Shown here one piece after another: positions 6,193 through 8,436 of a stretch of 8,436 bases of DNA. The stretch is from DASWED01 sp036394995. Its GTDB lineage: Bacteria > Actinomycetota > UBA4738 > JACQTL01. A program made the position numbers and the translations under genes. The stretch lies in contig DASWED010000100.1 in assembly GCA_036394995.1 (NCBI GenBank), positions 1 through 8,436 of the forward strand, written 5' to 3'. How positions within the stretch are numbered: the stretch's first letter is position 1; every line of letters begins with the position of its first letter. The notes below the pieces were generated by a model. It searched no databases. It worked only from the letters and a program-made list of their open reading frames with translations, and was not told where the DNA came from.

Positions 6193-8052
6193 CTACCCCG
6201 ACGGCTGGCTCAGGCGGAGCAGGTCCACGATGTCCCGGGCCAGCACGTCGACGTTCGGCGACCCGAGCCCGGTCGCGAAGTCCCACCCCACGCGGCAGTC
6301 GTCCTTGCGGTTGCCCCCGAGGACGACGTCGTGGAACGGCTCGTCCGCGGCGTCGATCCCGTCGTAGTTCATGTGTTGCTGCGCCACGCGGTACAGCAGG
6401 TCGCCGGCGAACCCGAGCTTCCCGGCCCCCTGCTGTTCGGCGAACTGCCGGATCAGCAGCATCGACGCCGCCCAGAACGGGGTGGCCGCCGAGGTCCCGC
6501 CCACGGGCCCTCCCACCGACTGGCCGTTCTTCCCGGCGGACACCGTGAAGAACCCGCTGTCGGGGTCGGCCGAAGCAGCGACGTCGGGGCCCTGGCGCAG
6601 GGAGTTGGGGTTCCGGGCGGAGTCGAGCACCGGCGTCGGCGCCCCGTTCACTGTGAGCTGGACCTGTTGGAACGACGGCATGGGGTCCTGCGGGTTCACC
6701 CCGCCCCCGGTCCCGCCCTGGGACAGCACGTCCTCCCACCCCGCCTCCTGGAGGTACGTCCCGTCCTGGCGGACCGCCAGCAGCGTCCCGCCGACCGAGA
6801 TCACGTTGGGGCCGTCGCCCGGCCAGAGCGGCGTCACGCTGATGTCGTTGAGGTCGAACCGCTGGCACCCGAACGCCCCGCTGTCGCCGGCGGCGATGAA
6901 CGTGCTGATCCCGGCGGCCCTGGCCGCGGCGAACTCGCCTTCGGCGAAGGCGCGGTCGGCCGGCGAGAGGAACGGCGAGCCGTCCTCCAACTGCGTCGCG
7001 TCACACAGCCCGTAGCTGATCGACGCGATGTCGGCCTTCTTGTCGGCCACGATCTTGTGCATGATGTCGCCCAGGCCCCGGATGAACGACGACGTCGAGG
7101 TCAGCGGCGCCTCGTAGTTCAGGATCTGCGCCTCGGGGGCCATCCCGTGGACCACGTCGATGTCCAGGTTGACCTCCTGCGAGATCTCGCCGGTCTTGTC
7201 GTTCGTGCCCCCGTCGACCGCCACGTGCTTGACGAACGAGGACGCCGGACCGGAGTCCAGCCCGACCTCCTGGTCGAACGCCTCCACGTCCTTGTCCCGG
7301 AAGGACCCGAACGAGACCACCGCGATGGTCTGGTTCTGCCCCAGGATCCCGTTCGCCCGGAGGGGGGTGGCGTTGTACGCGTTCGCGGCGTCGTCCGGGA
7401 ACAGCCCCTCGCCTCTGGGGATGGCCAGCGGGAGCGGCGCCGGGAGGCCGTTCAGCCCGGCCACACCCGAGACGGACGGCCGGAGCGTCGACGGGACCAC
7501 CGGCTCGGACAGCGGCGCGACGTACCGCCGGCCGTCCCGGTCCCGGAAGTCCCCGAGCCGCGTGGAGAAGAACCCGTCGATGAGGCCGGCCGGGCCCGAC
7601 AGCGTGATGCTCGTCCGCTCGGGGAACACGGACTCCACGTCGAAGCCCGCCCCGTCCAGGGCGTCGCGGACCCTCGCCACCTCACCCGCGGACTGCCCGA
7701 ATCGCCTGCCGAACTCGCCGGCCTCCAGGTACTTCCCGTACATGGGCGAGGAGGGGTCGCTCACCTCCTCCAGGAACCGCTGCATGGCCCTGGGGCGCTC
7801 CAGCCGGAGCACCACCGAGAAGTCGATCACCGTGCCGTGGTCCGTCTCCCCGACGAACCGGCGCGCTCCGGCCCCGGCCGTCCGTCCCCCGAAGCCCGAC
7901 GGCTCCGTGCTCGGCCCGCCGGAGCCGATCCCGGCGCCATGGGAGCCGCCGGAGACCGAGCCGGACGACGAGCCTCCGGACGTACAGGCCACCGCCCCTG
8001 TTGCGAGGATGACGGACACCGTCGCGAGCACCACCAGTCGCCGGCGCATCAT
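6193..8052 (-). CDS. Sedolisin (S53) serine-carboxyl peptidase, probable lipoprotein
   Basis: This 619-residue exported endopeptidase belongs to the kumamolisin/sedolisin family, whose members are usually acid-active. The signal peptide ends at a possible lipobox Cys23 (LATGAVA-C). A Gly/Ser-rich linker (24-66) leads to a pro-kumamolisin activation domain at about 70-185, followed by a link to the catalytic domain (about 215-610). Catalytic residues are visible: E293 and D297 in the ExxxD pair of SQEVNLDID, the oxyanion D390 in AAGDSGAFGC, and nucleophile S521 in GGTSAATPFWA. The C-terminal calcium site is seen as HDVVLGGN (574-581) and GWDFATGLGSPNVD (589-602). All are intact, so an active, self-maturing protease is expected. 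The start ATG overlaps the upstream stop as ATGA; an ATG one codon later (8049) is also possible. No Shine-Dalgarno is visible. If lipid-anchored, propeptide removal would release the mature enzyme from the membrane. Confidence 0.93.
   Translation of the reverse strand: MMRRRLVVLATVSVILATGAVACTSGGSSSGSVSGGSHGAGIGSGGPSTEPSGFGGRTAGAGARRFVGETDHGTVIDFSVVLRLERPRAMQRFLEEVSDPSSPMYGKYLEAGEFGRRFGQSAGEVARVRDALDGAGFDVESVFPERTSITLSGPAGLIDGFFSTRLGDFRDRDGRRYVAPLSEPVVPSTLRPSVSGVAGLNGLPAPLPLAIPRGEGLFPDDAANAYNATPLRANGILGQNQTIAVVSFGSFRDKDVEAFDQEVGLDSGPASSFVKHVAVDGGTNDKTGEISQEVNLDIDVVHGMAPEAQILNYEAPLTSTSSFIRGLGDIMHKIVADKKADIASISYGLCDATQLEDGSPFLSPADRAFAEGEFAAARAAGISTFIAAGDSGAFGCQRFDLNDISVTPLWPGDGPNVISVGGTLLAVRQDGTYLQEAGWEDVLSQGGTGGGVNPQDPMPSFQQVQLTVNGAPTPVLDSARNPNSLRQGPDVAASADPDSGFFTVSAGKNGQSVGGPVGGTSAATPFWAASMLLIRQFAEQQGAGKLGFAGDLLYRVAQQHMNYDGIDAADEPFHDVVLGGNRKDDCRVGWDFATGLGSPNVDVLARDIVDLLRLSQPSG
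8049..8052 (-). other. ATGA stop/start overlap (translational coupling)
   Basis: On the minus strand ATGA joins the start ATG of the sedolisin (8052-8050) to the TGA of the upstream gene (8051-8049). The bases before it (CCCAGATAACGTTCAC) hold no ribosome site. Translation of the protease probably depends on ribosomes finishing the upstream gene, so the two should be made in linked amounts. Confidence 0.7.
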
Positions 8053-8436
8053 GTGAACGTTATCTGGGGGGGTGGATCGATCCCGATGAGCTGCCCGTTC
8101 ACCCTGAGCAGGATCACCATCGTGATCTTGGGGAACTGGCCGGGGGCCACGGTCACCCTGAACTTCTGGAGGGCCGCTCCCGTCGAGGTGATCGGTGCGG
8201 TCGAGAACAACACGGTGTTCGTGTTCTTCTTCACGAGCAGGATCTCGATCTGGTTCCCCTGGTCGAAGTTGAACAGGTTCACCACGAGGCCGATCGCCGG
8301 GATCAGGTGGCCGACGGTCGCCGGCGAGTTCACGCATCTCTTGAACTCGACGTCGCAGAAGAACATGCGGGCCCTCTGTGCCGGCGGGGGCGGCGGAGGC
8401 GGCGGAGTGGTCTTCGGTGGCTTCTTCGACGGAGCC
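8049..8436 (-). CDS. Proline-rich protein with C-terminal beta domain (partial)
   Basis: The frame is open to the right edge of the window, so the N-terminus is missing. The visible part starts with a basic/proline linker (PSKKPPKTT, eight Pro, AQRAR). A roughly 105-residue, beta-strand-like domain follows: MFFCDVEFKRC, then alternating hydrophobic strands such as NQIEILLVKKNTNTVLF, KFRVTVAPG and KITMVILLRVNGQLIG, ending PPPQITFT. Two Cys (CDVEFKRC) lie 7 apart. An internal ATG at 8366 with GAGGG five bases upstream could start a 105-residue protein, but the Pro-rich linker reads like real protein, so a longer gene is preferred. It overlaps the sedolisin start by 4 bases and heads that operon. 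I do not recognise the family; a surface-exposed beta domain on a proline stalk, perhaps a partner of the protease, is an inference. Confidence 0.65.
   Translation of the reverse strand, partial: APSKKPPKTTPPPPPPPPAQRARMFFCDVEFKRCVNSPATVGHLIPAIGLVVNLFNFDQGNQIEILLVKKNTNTVLFSTAPITSTGAALQKFRVTVAPGQFPKITMVILLRVNGQLIGIDPPPQITFT

Noticed and set aside
3998..6367. Very long open frame on the plus strand (about 789 codons) across the deacetylase and beyond
   Set aside because: It is an out-of-frame shadow of the deacetylase, rich in Arg, Gly, Pro and His, and it runs antisense through the repeat lipoprotein. Long false frames are common at this GC content.
8053..8337. N-terminal extension of the sedolisin to 8337
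   Set aside because: This part is Asp/Arg/Pro-rich shadow text of the overlapping upstream gene. The signal peptide and the ATGA overlap place the start at 8052.
1..8436. tRNA, rRNA, insertion sequence or phage genes
   Set aside because: No cloverleaf, rRNA segment, transposase motif or terminal inverted repeat was seen on either strand by eye; a covariance-model scan was not possible.

Overview
The window is very GC-rich, and its real genes use G or C at nearly every third codon position. Strong GGAGG-type ribosome sites precede some genes, and several products carry lipoprotein signal peptides. This fits a high-GC actinobacterium, probably a free-living or uncultured soil-type lineage. That placement is inferred from base composition and gene content; no marker gene is present to fix it.

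Layout. The window opens with the last codons of an unidentified plus-strand gene (1-116). Next comes a decayed plus-strand fragment that reads like part of an extracellular discoidin-type (F5/8 C-like) domain (193-333). A small minus-strand membrane protein with a zinc-ribbon-like tail follows (358-615). A short plus-strand lipoprotein (about 725-887) appears frameshifted and lacks a normal start codon. A perfect 12-bp hairpin (907-934) separates it from a convergent minus-strand thiolase (960-2165). The thiolase has a clear ribosome site and a palindromic, TetR-operator-like sequence upstream (2219-2256).

The rest is dominated by exported proteins. A phospholipase C/acid phosphatase-family enzyme (minus, 2309-3691) is divergent from a modular polysaccharide deacetylase (plus, 3804-5480). 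A small lipoprotein with a Leu-Pro-Ser-Gly-Leu-Pro-Thr-Thr stalk (minus, 5521-6105) converges on the deacetylase. A 9-bp hairpin separates it from a putatively lipid-anchored sedolisin (S53 serine-carboxyl peptidase; minus, 6193-8052). The sedolisin start overlaps, as ATGA, the stop of a proline-rich protein that runs off the right edge (8049-8436).

How the genes fit together. Thiolase is the only clear cytoplasmic metabolic enzyme, acting in fatty-acid or sterol side-chain beta-oxidation or related acyl-CoA chemistry. The others look like cell-surface hydrolases and lipoproteins acting on phosphate esters, acetylated glycans and proteins. I see no mobile element, CRISPR array, tRNA or rRNA, and no clearly new multi-gene system. 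The least ordinary items are the translationally coupled Pro-rich protein/lipo-sedolisin pair, the two broken genes near the left end, and the thiolase operator candidate.
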